Source: Muribaculaceae bacterium
Lineage (GTDB): Bacteria > Bacteroidota > Bacteroidia > Bacteroidales > Muribaculaceae
Assembly: GCA_022510405.1 (NCBI GenBank)
Contig: JAFLTP010000019.1
Location: 1-56,517, forward strand
DNA length: 56,517 nt
Direction of reading: 5' to 3'
A program made the position numbers and the translations under genes. This document shows positions 34,018 through 44,300 of the stretch, piece after piece. The notes below the pieces were generated by a model, which searched no databases, had not been told where the DNA came from, and saw nothing but the letters and a program-made list of their open reading frames with translations. Position 1 is the stretch's first letter; each line of letters opens with the position of its first letter.

Positions 34018-36528
34018 TTACATGTCCATTTCACCGCCACCACCGTATCCGGAACCGTCGATAATCTCGCCCTCGTTCTTGTTGTTTTTGCCACCCATAT
34101 TACCAAACGAGTATTTGAGAGTGAATCTAACCGTGCGACCTCCTCTCCAACGTTCGCTATATTGAGAGTAAGTGGGAACACCCATATCGTTCAACGGACC
34201 ATTGGTAGTGCTCTTGAACCTACGGGAATCAAACAGGTCACGGCAATTCACAGAGAAAGACCAGTTGCCGAAATTTTTCCTGAGACCGATATCTACACTC
34301 CATCCTCCTTCACGGGAACCCTGAGCAGTAAGTCTTCTGGAATTGTAGCCACCGTTTGCCTGGAAAGAAAGAGACCAAGGAATCTTGACACCTAACATTG
34401 CACGTACGCTCCAGGCAAAACTATCCTGCTTGTCACCCGAAAGGGGAATTACGTTATTATTCTCGGTGACAAAATTATATTTCCATGCGCTGATATGGTT
34501 GTTGTAAAGATTGACTGTGGTGGTGAGATCCACGATTTTGAAGAAATTGTCTTTCAATACGATTTCGCAACCGGAATTAGTCTGGTCAGCGACGTTAGCC
34601 CAAGTAGAATACATTACGTCCCCTTCAAGGTAGCTGATACGGTTGGTCATGCCGCTGGTGGTGCGCAGATAAGCCGAAAGACTAATCATATGCCATGTCC
34701 AGCTTTTAAGATAGTTGAGTTCAAAAGAGTTTGAATACTGTGGCTGGAGTTCCGGATTACCATATGAAATGTTGGTGGGATCGGAAATATTCCTGAAAGA
34801 GTTCAACTGACCGCCCCAGGGTCTTTGGAGACGACGGGTGTAGTTAATCTGCATTTCATTATCGTAGGGCAAAGAGAGGGACAGGAATACGGAGGGAAAT
34901 AGCGCGAAATTGTTTTTCTTGTACCATGCCTGATTTTGAGGTTCCTCCTGATAACCGAGAGATTTGGTATGGACCATCCATTGCTCGGCCCTCAGTCCGG
35001 CAGAATAACTGAATTTTTTCACGGTACCACCCAAAGTGGCATACAACGCATTGATATCATTACGATAAATGAATCGGTTGTAAAGGCCGGGATTCAAAAC
35101 CATATCATTTACAGATGTGCCCTTATAGGTGGTGGTAGGAGAATCCTCTTTATTAAAGTTTCCGTTGTAGCCGGTTTCAAATTTCATCCAGTCGGTGAAC
35201 CGGTTTTCATAATCCACCTTCACCTCCCAACCTTTGTTGTTCATATCCATCACCTGTTCCTGATAGATATCATTATGGTATACACCGGTTTCCTCATCGT
35301 AAGAGGAATACTGTCCCGGGTCGAAGTTATATTCCATATCCTGTTCATAAGAACTCCAGTTGTCCATGGACCAATAGTTGAAAGAGCCGGTGAAATCAAG
35401 GATATTGTAGTCGCTCCACTTATGTGTGTAGCTTGCCTCCACATGAGCTCCTTTCATGTCACCACGACCCTTGTTGTGATTGATATTGGAATACCAACTT
35501 GAAGGGAGATTTGAAGTGTAGTCAGTGTTGCTACGGTTGTCGCTATGACCGAACATACCGAAACCGCTAAGACTTATATCGTCATGATCAGTGGCATGGA
35601 AAGTACCGCCGAGACGAAGGAACACATTGTTGCCGCGGTTGGGACTTTCGCCGGTGGAGTTGGTGAAATAGCCTTCGTCGTAGGTTCGTTTCATAAGAGA
35701 ACCGCCAGTGTTCCTTCTCATACGGAATCCCACGCCGGCGAAAGCATCAATCTTGCTGTGGTTGTAGTTGAAATTCACACCGGCATTTCCACCTCCGCGA
35801 GTGTTGGCACTAAGTTCGGCGCTTCCGAAATAACCTGCGCGGCGGTCTTTCTTGAGTACGATGTTGATAATACCGGCAGTTCCTTCCGGACTATATTTTG
35901 CGGACGGATTAGTGATGACCTCTACACGTTCTATAGTTTCAGCCGGAATTTGTTCAAGAATTTGAGCACGATTGTCGGAAGTAAGCCCCGATTCTTTACC
36001 ATTAATCCATATAGTGACAGAAGAGTTGCCACGCAAGGAGACTTCACCGTCTTGATCTACCTCCACAGATGGGATTGATTCGAGCAGTTCGGAGGCTGAA
36101 GTACCGGCCACCGTTACATTTGCGTCAACTTGGAAAACCTTTCGGTCGAGTTCGAATCTCATCTGGCTTTTCACGCCTTCCACCACGACTTCCTGCAGCA
36201 GTTTTGCATCATCAGCGAGACGGATATCTGGCACCTCAATGTTTTGTCCGGCAATAGTGACGGGTCTTTCCTGATCAACACTGCCGATATTAGAGACCTT
36301 GAGGATATAACTGCCGTCGGCCACATTGGGAAGTATGAAATTGCCGTCGAGATCGGAGGAAGTACCAATAGCGAGGGGTTTCCCTTTAGCGTCGAGAAGC
36401 TGAACCGTTACAAAATCCATCGGTTCCCCGGTGGATTTATTGATTACTTTACCTGTGATATTGCCTTTTGCAAAAAGGATAGAAGGAAGTACCACGAGGG
36501 TCGCGGTAAGAAAAAATCTAAAATTCAT
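34018..36528 (-). CDS. TonB-dependent outer-membrane receptor with carboxypeptidase-regulatory-like N-terminal domain
   Basis: An 836-residue exported protein (signal peptide about 1-20). Residues 21-105 (ITGKVINKSTGEP...) are a carboxypeptidase D regulatory-like domain, next comes a plug domain with LLESIPSVEVDQDGEVSLRG near residues 135-155, and then a large barrel of the OMP_b-brl_3 type. Such proteins import ligands with TonB energy or act as surface proteins; the substrate is unknown. No SusD-like partner lies beside it. The last 25 residues are a charged, glycine-rich tail (GSGYGGGGEMDM) not typical of a barrel's end. Confidence 0.88.
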   Translation of the reverse strand: MNFRFFLTATLVVLPSILFAKGNITGKVINKSTGEPMDFVTVQLLDAKGKPLAIGTSSDLDGNFILPNVADGSYILKVSNIGSVDQERPVTIAGQNIEVPDIRLADDAKLLQEVVVEGVKSQMRFELDRKVFQVDANVTVAGTSASELLESIPSVEVDQDGEVSLRGNSSVTIWINGKESGLTSDNRAQILEQIPAETIERVEVITNPSAKYSPEGTAGIINIVLKKDRRAGYFGSAELSANTRGGGNAGVNFNYNHSKIDAFAGVGFRMRRNTGGSLMKRTYDEGYFTNSTGESPNRGNNVFLRLGGTFHATDHDDISLSGFGMFGHSDNRSNTDYTSNLPSSWYSNINHNKGRGDMKGAHVEASYTHKWSDYNILDFTGSFNYWSMDNWSSYEQDMEYNFDPGQYSSYDEETGVYHNDIYQEQVMDMNNKGWEVKVDYENRFTDWMKFETGYNGNFNKEDSPTTTYKGTSVNDMVLNPGLYNRFIYRNDINALYATLGGTVKKFSYSAGLRAEQWMVHTKSLGYQEEPQNQAWYKKNNFALFPSVFLSLSLPYDNEMQINYTRRLQRPWGGQLNSFRNISDPTNISYGNPELQPQYSNSFELNYLKSWTWHMISLSAYLRTTSGMTNRISYLEGDVMYSTWANVADQTNSGCEIVLKDNFFKIVDLTTTVNLYNNHISAWKYNFVTENNNVIPLSGDKQDSFAWSVRAMLGVKIPWSLSFQANGGYNSRRLTAQGSREGGWSVDIGLRKNFGNWSFSVNCRDLFDSRRFKSTTNGPLNDMGVPTYSQYSERWRGGRTVRFTLKYSFGNMGGKNNKNEGEIIDGSGYGGGGEMDM

Positions 36529-36604
36529 GAATTATAGCGGTTAGTCTATAGTTTAGATAACCTGAAATTGCAATGGTTTAAACAATTATGTTTTTTAACA
36601 TATT

Positions 36605-37174
36605 TTAGTAAGTGCCGTAACGAAGTTTACGGTAGAAGTTCTGTGATGCGGCGACCATATAGGGTTCGAGGAAGATAAAACCGATACCGCATGTGATGAT
36701 AGAAAGCAAAATCCAACCGATAAAACGGAACATGAGGCAGAAATAATCCCACTTATGGCCACTCATCATATTCCAGCTTTGTTGGAGTGCATCGATACCG
36801 GAGATGTTGGGGTCGTCGACCATTATGAAGAAAGTCATGGAAAGTCCGCAGCCCACGATAATGCCGGGAACAATAAGAAGTAGTGTTCCAAATCCGACAG
36901 CCAAAGATAAAAGGAGGCCGGCAACCAAGGTGTCGACGAATCTTTCGAAACCTTTGAAGAGGAGGTTCAGATTGTTGACGTTGGTATCCACGTTGCAGGC
37001 GATGTATAGGATGTAACCGAAAGTGAGGGGTCCATAGACTATAAGTTCGATCAAAGAAGTGGAGCTTGCTATGGCCATTATGGCAAGATAAATAAGGGAA
37101 CCCAAAGCCACATTCACCCATTTTCCTTGGAGTTGCGCCTTTGCACGACGCATCAACATTACATTTTCATTCAT
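36605..37174 (-). CDS. DUF975-type membrane protein
   Basis: A 189-residue integral membrane protein with about five hydrophobic segments. The start ENVMLMRRAKAQLQGKW and the central LLLIVPGIIVGCGLSMTFFIMVDDP followed by ALQQSWNMMSGHKWDYF match the DUF975 family (a relative of glycerophosphoryl-diester phosphodiesterase membrane domains). The function is unknown. It is divergent from the OPT transporter gene with promoter boxes for both in the 166-bp gap. Confidence 0.82.
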   Translation of the reverse strand: MNENVMLMRRAKAQLQGKWVNVALGSLIYLAIMAIASSTSLIELIVYGPLTFGYILYIACNVDTNVNNLNLLFKGFERFVDTLVAGLLLSLAVGFGTLLLIVPGIIVGCGLSMTFFIMVDDPNISGIDALQQSWNMMSGHKWDYFCLMFRFIGWILLSIITCGIGFIFLEPYMVAASQNFYRKLRYGTY

Positions 37175-37218
37175 TTCTTTACCTTAAATTTGGATAGTTT
37201 TTTACCTTAAAATTTGAG

Positions 37219-37226
37219 CAAAATTA
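37219..37226 (-). promoter_or_regulatory. -7 box for the DUF975 gene
   Basis: TAATTTTG on the minus strand, about 45 nt upstream of the ATG at 37174. Confidence 0.4.
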
Positions 37227-37257
37227 CTGAAAATTTTAGTAATAGTGAGATAATGTT

Positions 37258-37265
37258 TATTTTTG
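37258..37265 (+). promoter_or_regulatory. -7 box for the OPT transporter gene
   Basis: TATTTTTG on the plus strand; leader of about 70 nt to the ATG at 37341. Confidence 0.4.
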
Positions 37266-37340
37266 CAGTTGGTAATCAATGAAAGTATCCGATTTTAAAA
37301 TTAAATTGGGTATCATACCCTATAAAAATCTAACTAACAA

Positions 37341-39314
37341 ATGAACGAATTGGAAGAAAATCTGAATACATCCACCGGATTGCCTGAAAATGCGTTTCGG
37401 GAACTGGCAGCCGACGAGAACTATAATCCTGTGATGCATCCGGCTCACGATCAAAAGGAAGTGACTGTGTATTCAGTATTCACCGGTCTTGTAATGGCGA
37501 TAGTATTTTCCGCAGCCGCAGCCTATCTCGGATTGAAAGTGGGCCAGGTGTTTGAAGCTGCTATCCCTATCGCTATCATCGCGGTGGGCCTTAGTAATGC
37601 ACTCGGCAAAAAGAATGCCTTGGGACAGAATGTGATAATCCAGAGTATTGGAGCATGTTCGGGAGTTATAGTGGCGGGTGCCATCTTTACTTTGCCGGCA
37701 CTGTTCATATTGCAAGCCACATATCCCGACATCGCAGTGGAATTCTATCAGATTTTCCTGTCATCACTGCTTGGTGGTATTTTAGGCATATTGTTCTTTA
37801 TTCCTTTCAGGAAATATTTCGTGAAGGATATGCATGGAAAATATCCTTTCCCGGAGGCAACAGCAACGACACAGGTGCTTATATCCGGTCAGGGAAGCGG
37901 CGAGGAAAACAGCGGACAAGCTAAGACTCTTATAATAGCCTCTTTGATAGGTGGTGTCTACGACTACATCGTTGCCACTTTCGGATGGTGGGCTGAAACG
38001 ATTGAATCAACAGCAGCTACCTGGGGACAGGTGATGGCAGAAAAGGCAAAACTTGTGTTGAGTTGCAATACCGGCGCCGCTCTGTTGGGTCTCGGATACA
38101 TTGTGGGATTAAAATATGCTTTTGTGATATTCGCCGGTTCCATATTTGTGTGGTGGATAATCATACCATTGATGGGCACTTATGGCAGTCCGGAGTTTGC
38201 GGCGATGGATCCCGACGCATTATTCAAGAATTATGCGAGGTTGATCGGTATCGGCGGTATCGCGATGGCAGGTGTAATCGGCATCATCAAATCCTGGCCG
38301 ATCATAGCCCAGGCTGTAGGACTTGCCGGAAGGGAATTGAAAGGTAAGACAAGCGGCATCAAAGAACAGAGATGGCAAATGGATATCTCCATGAAGCACA
38401 TCGTATTCTTTATAGTGTTGGCACTTATCGCAGTGATGCTGTTCTTCTGGTTCGGAGTAATTCATACCTTCTGGCAGGCGGCAGTGGCATGGGGCGTTGT
38501 GACCATCATAGCTTTTTTGTTTACAACTGTAGCAGCTAATGCCATAGCCATTGTAGGATCGAATCCGGTGTCGGGTATGACATTGATGACCTTGATTATC
38601 GCCTCCGCTATATTTGTTGCAATAGGTCTTAGCGGTACTTCAGGTATCGTCGCATCTATGGTTATAGGTGGAGTTGTCTGTACGGCCCTTTCGATGGCCG
38701 GAGGATTTGTAACCGACCTTAAGATCGGATATTGGTTGGGATCTACCCCTAAGAAACAGGAGAGTTGGAAGTTCTTGGGAACATTGGTATCGGCAGCAAC
38801 TGTAGGTGGTGTGATCATGGTGCTCAACCAGGTTTATGGATTTACCGGTGACGACGCGCTTGTGGCACCTCAGGCAAACGCGATGGCGAAGGTGATAGAA
38901 CCTTTGATGATGGGAGGTGACACACCCTGGATTCTATATATGATAGGAGCTATTTTAGCTTGCATACTCAACTGGTTGGGTGTGCCGGCACTTGCATTCT
39001 GCCTTGGAATGTTCATACCATTGTCGCTTAACTCACCAATGCTTGTGGGTGGTGCGATCGCCTACTTCGTAAGTAATTCCTCAAAAGATCCGAAACTCAA
39101 CGATGCAAGGAGAGACAGGGGCACTTTGATAGCCTCGGGATTGATAGCCGGAGGTGCATTGTTTGGAGTGTTCGCGGCAATCACCAGATTCTGCGGATTT
39201 GAATATGAAACACCGGGATCACTCGAAGTAACTCAAATTCTTGGATGCGCGGCATATGTATTGTTAATTGCCTATTTCATTTGGGATTCCAACAGAGCGA
39301 AAGTGAAAGCCTAA
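37341..39314 (+). CDS. OPT-family oligopeptide transporter
   Basis: A 657-residue membrane protein with about 15 hydrophobic helices. EVTVYSVFTGLVMAIVFSAAAAYLGLKVG near the N-terminus, KYPFPEATATTQVLI and NPVSGMTLMTLI are typical of the oligopeptide transporter (OPT) family, which takes up peptides or metal chelates by proton symport. It is followed after 89 bp by fabD; no functional link is apparent. Confidence 0.93.
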   Translation: MNELEENLNTSTGLPENAFRELAADENYNPVMHPAHDQKEVTVYSVFTGLVMAIVFSAAAAYLGLKVGQVFEAAIPIAIIAVGLSNALGKKNALGQNVIIQSIGACSGVIVAGAIFTLPALFILQATYPDIAVEFYQIFLSSLLGGILGILFFIPFRKYFVKDMHGKYPFPEATATTQVLISGQGSGEENSGQAKTLIIASLIGGVYDYIVATFGWWAETIESTAATWGQVMAEKAKLVLSCNTGAALLGLGYIVGLKYAFVIFAGSIFVWWIIIPLMGTYGSPEFAAMDPDALFKNYARLIGIGGIAMAGVIGIIKSWPIIAQAVGLAGRELKGKTSGIKEQRWQMDISMKHIVFFIVLALIAVMLFFWFGVIHTFWQAAVAWGVVTIIAFLFTTVAANAIAIVGSNPVSGMTLMTLIIASAIFVAIGLSGTSGIVASMVIGGVVCTALSMAGGFVTDLKIGYWLGSTPKKQESWKFLGTLVSAATVGGVIMVLNQVYGFTGDDALVAPQANAMAKVIEPLMMGGDTPWILYMIGAILACILNWLGVPALAFCLGMFIPLSLNSPMLVGGAIAYFVSNSSKDPKLNDARRDRGTLIASGLIAGGALFGVFAAITRFCGFEYETPGSLEVTQILGCAAYVLLIAYFIWDSNRAKVKA

Positions 39315-39403
39315 TCAGTCTATTCATAGTAGTATTAGACTCGATAGTAACAATAAAAACAACAAAAACAATAAAAACAATAAAAACAAAATAATAAGCA
39401 ACT

Positions 39404-40285
39404 ATGAAAAAAGCTTATGTATTTCCCGGTCAGGGAGCGCAATTCGTAGGGATGGGAAAAGATCTCTACGACAACAATGAAGAGGCAAAGGCCCTCTTTG
39501 AAAAAGCAAATGAAATTCTTGGTTTCCGAATCACTGATTTGATGTTCAACGGTACCGAAGACGATTTGAAACAGACTAAGGTTACACAACCTGCAATATT
39601 CTTACATAGTGTGATTTTGGCGAAGAGCCTTGGTGATAACTTCAAACCTGACATGGTAGCGGGTCATTCACTCGGTGAATTCTCTGCATTGGTAGCAGCA
39701 GGTGCATTGTCTTTCGAAGAAGGGCTCAAACTGGTGTCAAAGAGAGCACAGGCGATGCAGAAGGCATGTGAGGCAGCTCCTTCCACCATGGCGGCTGTTT
39801 TGGCGTTGCCGGATGAAAAAGTGGAGGAAATCTGTGCTTCGATCGACCATGTTGTGGCGCCGGCAAATTATAACTGTCCGGGTCAGCTGGTGATTTCAGG
39901 TACTCATGAGGGCGTAGATGCTGCATGTGAGAAATTGCTTGCTGCAGGTGCCAAGAGGGCTTTGAAACTGAAAGTGGGCGGAGCGTTCCATTCTCCGTTG
40001 ATGAAACCGGCGGAAGATGAATTGGCGGAGGCTATCGAGGCAGCTGAATTCAAAACTCCCGTATGCCCGGTTTATCAGAACGTAGACGGCAAACCTCACA
40101 CTGATCCAAAAGAAATTAAAGAGAACCTTATCAAACAGTTGACAGCTCCGGTGAGATGGACTCAGGATATCCAGTCAATGATAGAGGACGGTGCGACCGA
40201 ATTCATTGAAGTGGGACCGGGCTCAGTGCTTCAGGGACTTGTAAAGAAAATCAACAAAGAAGTATCAACCTCAGGACACCAATAA
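39404..40285 (+). CDS. fabD: Malonyl-CoA:acyl-carrier-protein transacylase
   Basis: Loads malonyl groups on acyl carrier protein for fatty acid synthesis. The 293-residue protein has [14 protein letters not shown] at the N-terminus, the nucleophile Ser89 in [10 protein letters not shown] and the catalytic His196 in [22 protein letters not shown] and [13 protein letters not shown] complete the family pattern. The start codon is preceded by a run of AACAATAAAA-like repeats with almost no G. asd begins two bases after the stop. Confidence 0.97.
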   Translation: MKKAYVFPGQGAQFVGMGKDLYDNNEEAKALFEKANEILGFRITDLMFNGTEDDLKQTKVTQPAIFLHSVILAKSLGDNFKPDMVAGHSLGEFSALVAAGALSFEEGLKLVSKRAQAMQKACEAAPSTMAAVLALPDEKVEEICASIDHVVAPANYNCPGQLVISGTHEGVDAACEKLLAAGAKRALKLKVGGAFHSPLMKPAEDELAEAIEAAEFKTPVCPVYQNVDGKPHTDPKEIKENLIKQLTAPVRWTQDIQSMIEDGATEFIEVGPGSVLQGLVKKINKEVSTSGHQ

Positions 40286-40287
40286 TA

Positions 40288-41304
40288 ATGAATGTAGCAA
40301 TAGTTGGTGCCAGTGGTGCGGTAGGTCAGGAACTTTTGAGAGTGCTTGACGAACAAAAATTCCCGATCGACAATCTTAGACTGTTCGGTTCCGAGAGAAG
40401 TGCCGGTAAGGAATATGAATTCAGGGGCAAGAAGGTAAAGGTGGAACTTTTAAGCCATGACTCTGATTTCAGCGGAGTAGACATAGCCTTTACTTCAGCC
40501 GGGGCCGGAACGTCGAAAGAATATGCTGATATCATCACAAAAAATGGAACAGTGATGATTGACAACAGCAGTGCTTTCAGGATGGATCCGGATGTGCCAT
40601 TGGTAGTGCCGGAGGTAAATCCTGAAGATGCATTGAATCGTCCCAGGAATATCATAGGTAATCCGAATTGTACCACCATCCAGATGGTCGTGGCCTTGAA
40701 GCCGATCAATGATCTGTCTCCGATTCTGAAGGTTCATGTCTCCACTTACCAGGCAGCGAGCGGCGCAGGAGCAGTGGCCATGAAGGAACTTGAGAAACAG
40801 TTTGCAGAGTTGGCTGAAGGAAAAGAACCCACGATTGAAAAGTTCCCGTTCCAGTTGGCCTATAACATCATACCTCAAGTGGATGTTTTCATGGAGAATG
40901 GTTACACCAAGGAGGAAATGAAGATGTATAACGAGACTCGCAAAATCATGCATTCCGACAAGATACAGGTGAGCGCCACTTGTGTGAGAGTACCGGTGAT
41001 GCGTGCACACAGCGAGGCGATCTGGTTGTCAACTGAGAAACCATTGGAACTTGAAGCTGTAAGGAAAGCCTTGGAAAATGCACCTGGCGTGGTTATGAAA
41101 GATGTGCCTGCTGACAAGAAGTATCCGATGCCTCTCGACATTTCCGGTGAGGATCCTGTTTATGTAGGAAGGTTGCGAAAAGATTTGGCTGATCCCTGCG
41201 GACTCAGTTTCTGGGTAGTGGGTGACCAAATCAAGAAAGGTGCTGCCTTGAACGCTGTGCAGATTGCCCAGTGGCTCTTACAAAATGATCCGAAATTGAA
41301 ATAA
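40288..41304 (+). CDS. asd: Aspartate-semialdehyde dehydrogenase
   Basis: Reduces aspartyl phosphate to aspartate semialdehyde, a branch point for lysine/diaminopimelate, threonine and methionine. The 338-residue protein has an NADP-binding start [18 protein letters not shown], the catalytic Cys128 in [11 protein letters not shown] and His241 in MRAHSEAIW. It directly follows fabD and ends at a strong terminator. Confidence 0.97.
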   Translation: MNVAIVGASGAVGQELLRVLDEQKFPIDNLRLFGSERSAGKEYEFRGKKVKVELLSHDSDFSGVDIAFTSAGAGTSKEYADIITKNGTVMIDNSSAFRMDPDVPLVVPEVNPEDALNRPRNIIGNPNCTTIQMVVALKPINDLSPILKVHVSTYQAASGAGAVAMKELEKQFAELAEGKEPTIEKFPFQLAYNIIPQVDVFMENGYTKEEMKMYNETRKIMHSDKIQVSATCVRVPVMRAHSEAIWLSTEKPLELEAVRKALENAPGVVMKDVPADKKYPMPLDISGEDPVYVGRLRKDLADPCGLSFWVVGDQIKKGAALNAVQIAQWLLQNDPKLK

Positions 41305-41366
41305 AATACCCTTTTGGATTGAGTTTTAAGTAGAAATTTCTATTAAAGAAAAACGTTAAAAAGAAT

Positions 41367-41396
41367 GATGCCGGACAATTAATGTCCGGCATCTAT
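41367..41396. terminator. Bidirectional terminator between asd and the LRR protein gene
   Basis: GATGCCGGACA (41367-41377), loop ATTAA, TGTCCGGCATC (41383-41393), a perfect 11-bp stem; T-rich on the plus side (TATTTTATTTTT) and on the minus side (ATTCTTTTT). Confidence 0.92.
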
Positions 41397-41397
41397 T

Positions 41398-44300
41398 TTA
41401 TTTTTCAATTTTAAAGGTCTGGGTTTCTGTTTTGATTATATATATACCTTTGGAAAGTTTCTTTAACTCATCCGGAGTTATATCTTTCTTAATCAACACG
41501 CCTGAAATATTATAGATACTTATAGATTTGTTTGAACTAAATATTTGTTCAATCCCTGCATCATTGACAACATTGACAACGCACGTTGCCTCTAATTGTG
41601 ATATAGCAGTTCTATAACGAGCCGTAATATGTGCTTCTCCAGGGCTGTAGGCCGTTACGTTGCCATTTTGATCTACATAGGCGACACCTCGATTATTTGA
41701 ATACCATTCAACATTAGTTTCCGTAACATCTTCGGGTTCCAGGAAAGCTTCAAGTTGCAAAGACCCTCCCACTTCCAATTGTGCTTCTTCAATATTGATT
41801 GAAAGTTTATCCGCATACTTTACAACAGTGATAACGCAACCTACAGTTAAATAGGTAGATGGTGCCTTATATGTTGCCCAAATATGTGCTTCCCCGGTAC
41901 TTATAGCTGTCACTAAACCAGTCTCGTCGATAATTGCAATTTCGGGTTCATTTGAATACCATTCAATATTAGTTTCCGTAACATCGTCGGGTTCCAGGAA
42001 AGCTTCAAGTTGCAAAGACCCTCCCACTTCCAATTGCGCTTCATCAGTGTTGATGGAAAGATTTTCAGCATATTTTATCACATTGACTTCACATGAAGCC
42101 TTTACCCCATTGAAATATGATACCGTGACAGTGGCTTTACCCGGGGCTACGGCTGTGACTTTACCTTCATCTACTGTGACACAATCGGGGTTGGAAGAAG
42201 TCCATTCTTCAATCACGTTAGAAAATTCCGAGTTGATGAGTTCCTTTTTCAAATAAAAATAATCACCAACCGGCAGAGTGTACTCTTGGTAATTTAAATT
42301 TACACCTTCGGGGCCGTCCCAATCTTTTACAGTAACTAAAGTATTATCAGTTGCTCCTCCATAAACGGTGGATGTTACAGTGGCTAGGCCCGCTTTTTTA
42401 CCTACTATTTTACAAGTTTGATAAAAATCGGTTACATCAACCACTGACACTATTTCATTGTCGGAGCTTTTGCAAGATAAATTTATTGGAGTAAGATTAT
42501 CTTCTTTCTTGATTTCAGCCTTTATGGAAGCGTAGGTATTAACACCTATTTCAATATTATCCGGAGTGGAAATGACTACAGGTTTTGAATATATGTAAGC
42601 TTTATTTGTATCAATCCAATGATTGTTAACCAAGCATGATGCGTACACAGTAACAGTTATACTATGATATAAAAAACTTATGGTCTGAGTGTCTTCATAA
42701 TACCACCAATCGGAGATAGGGCCAGAAACCTTCCATTTTATATCAGAGATTTCGATGTCGTCGGAATGTTCAATTTTTAGATTAGAAAGCGAAAAGGAAG
42801 TGTAATATAAAACATAATTCTCTGTGTTGCTGATATAAATTTCAGGTTTAATTATCTTCACTTTACATTCAGCCACTTGTATGTTATCATAATAAGCTAA
42901 AATTGAAGTTTCTCCAGTGCGTATTGCCTTCAATTGATGCTCCTCATCCAGGAAAGCTATATTTGTGTTTTCTACACTTAGGGATATATCATTTGCCGAC
43001 ACATGTTGTGCCTTCACCGACCAAGATAATTGGAGGGATTGACCGGGATATAACTCTATTGTTTCAGGTTCAAAACTAACAGAGAAAATTTCATCAAGAA
43101 TAATTACATTGCAAATTGCTTTCACATCATTTTTAGTGTAAGCCGTTACAACTGCACTTCCAGCTGCCAAAGGTTTTAATAATCCATCCTCAACAATCAA
43201 AATGTCGGGATTATCTGATTCCCACAATACATCACTCTCGATACAACCTTCCGGTAGAACGGTAGCGGAAAGTTGGAAAGGTTCATTTATATCAAGAGTA
43301 ACGTTATCTACGTTTAATTTTATTTCAGTTGGAACCTTATTAACAGTAATAACACAATCGGCAGAAAGGTTATTTATGGTAGAAGCGGTAATTTTAGCTT
43401 GTCCAGGAGCAATAGCAGAGACAAGTCCGGTGTCATCTACAGTAACTATCTCAACATTAGAAGACGACCAATAGATTTGAGGGTAGGAAGTGTCGGAAGG
43501 AATGATTGTAGCAGTGAGAGCGACTTTTTGACCCGGCACTAAATTGAGACCAGATTGGTCCAATACTATTTGTGTAGGCATAGTAGCCCAAAAAGAACCC
43601 CAAATTTCATTAATTTTATATACTTCTAAAGAATTTTCCGGAACTGAGATTTTAAGGTTTTTATATTGGGTTTCTGTAAAAGGTTGGCTCGCAGGTGGAT
43701 TAAGGGCCAGACATGTAACAGATTCCAAATCTGAGTAAGCATTCCATTTAAGGGCCGTACAATCAGTGACATTTTCACCTATAGTTACAGATTTTAAGCT
43801 GGTTAAATCAGATAATCCATCAGAGGAAACATTCTTATCAAGAATCAATTCTTTAATCGGGGTACCATTGAAAGCCGCATTTGTAATTTTCAAGATATTA
43901 TCCCCTCTTTGAATGGATAAGGAATACAGATTATCACAATTAGCAAATGACCCTGCTCCTAAGGAAGCCAGGTTGCCGGGCAACTCCAAGGATTGTAATC
44001 CTTTGCATCCGTAAAAAGAATAAGGACCTATTGAAGAGAGATTATCGTTAAAACGTAATGATTTAATGGAAGAAATTCCTGCAAATAAATAATGAGTCAA
44101 TCTGGAAACATTATCGGGGAAATCCAATTCAGTTATAAGTTGATTATTCTCGTATAATTCCGCATTATTTAAGAATATCGATATATAAGGATCGGCAAGG
44201 AAATCCACATTAAACCAATCATCCAAACTTTCCACAGTAATTTTATTGAACTTACAATTATAGAAAGCCATTCCATTGATTTGTTTCAGTGATTTAGGGA

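Noticed and set aside
34018..36528. SusC-type polysaccharide utilisation locus
   Set aside because: The receptor has no SusD-like neighbour, no glycoside hydrolases or hybrid sensors nearby, and is shorter than typical SusC proteins.
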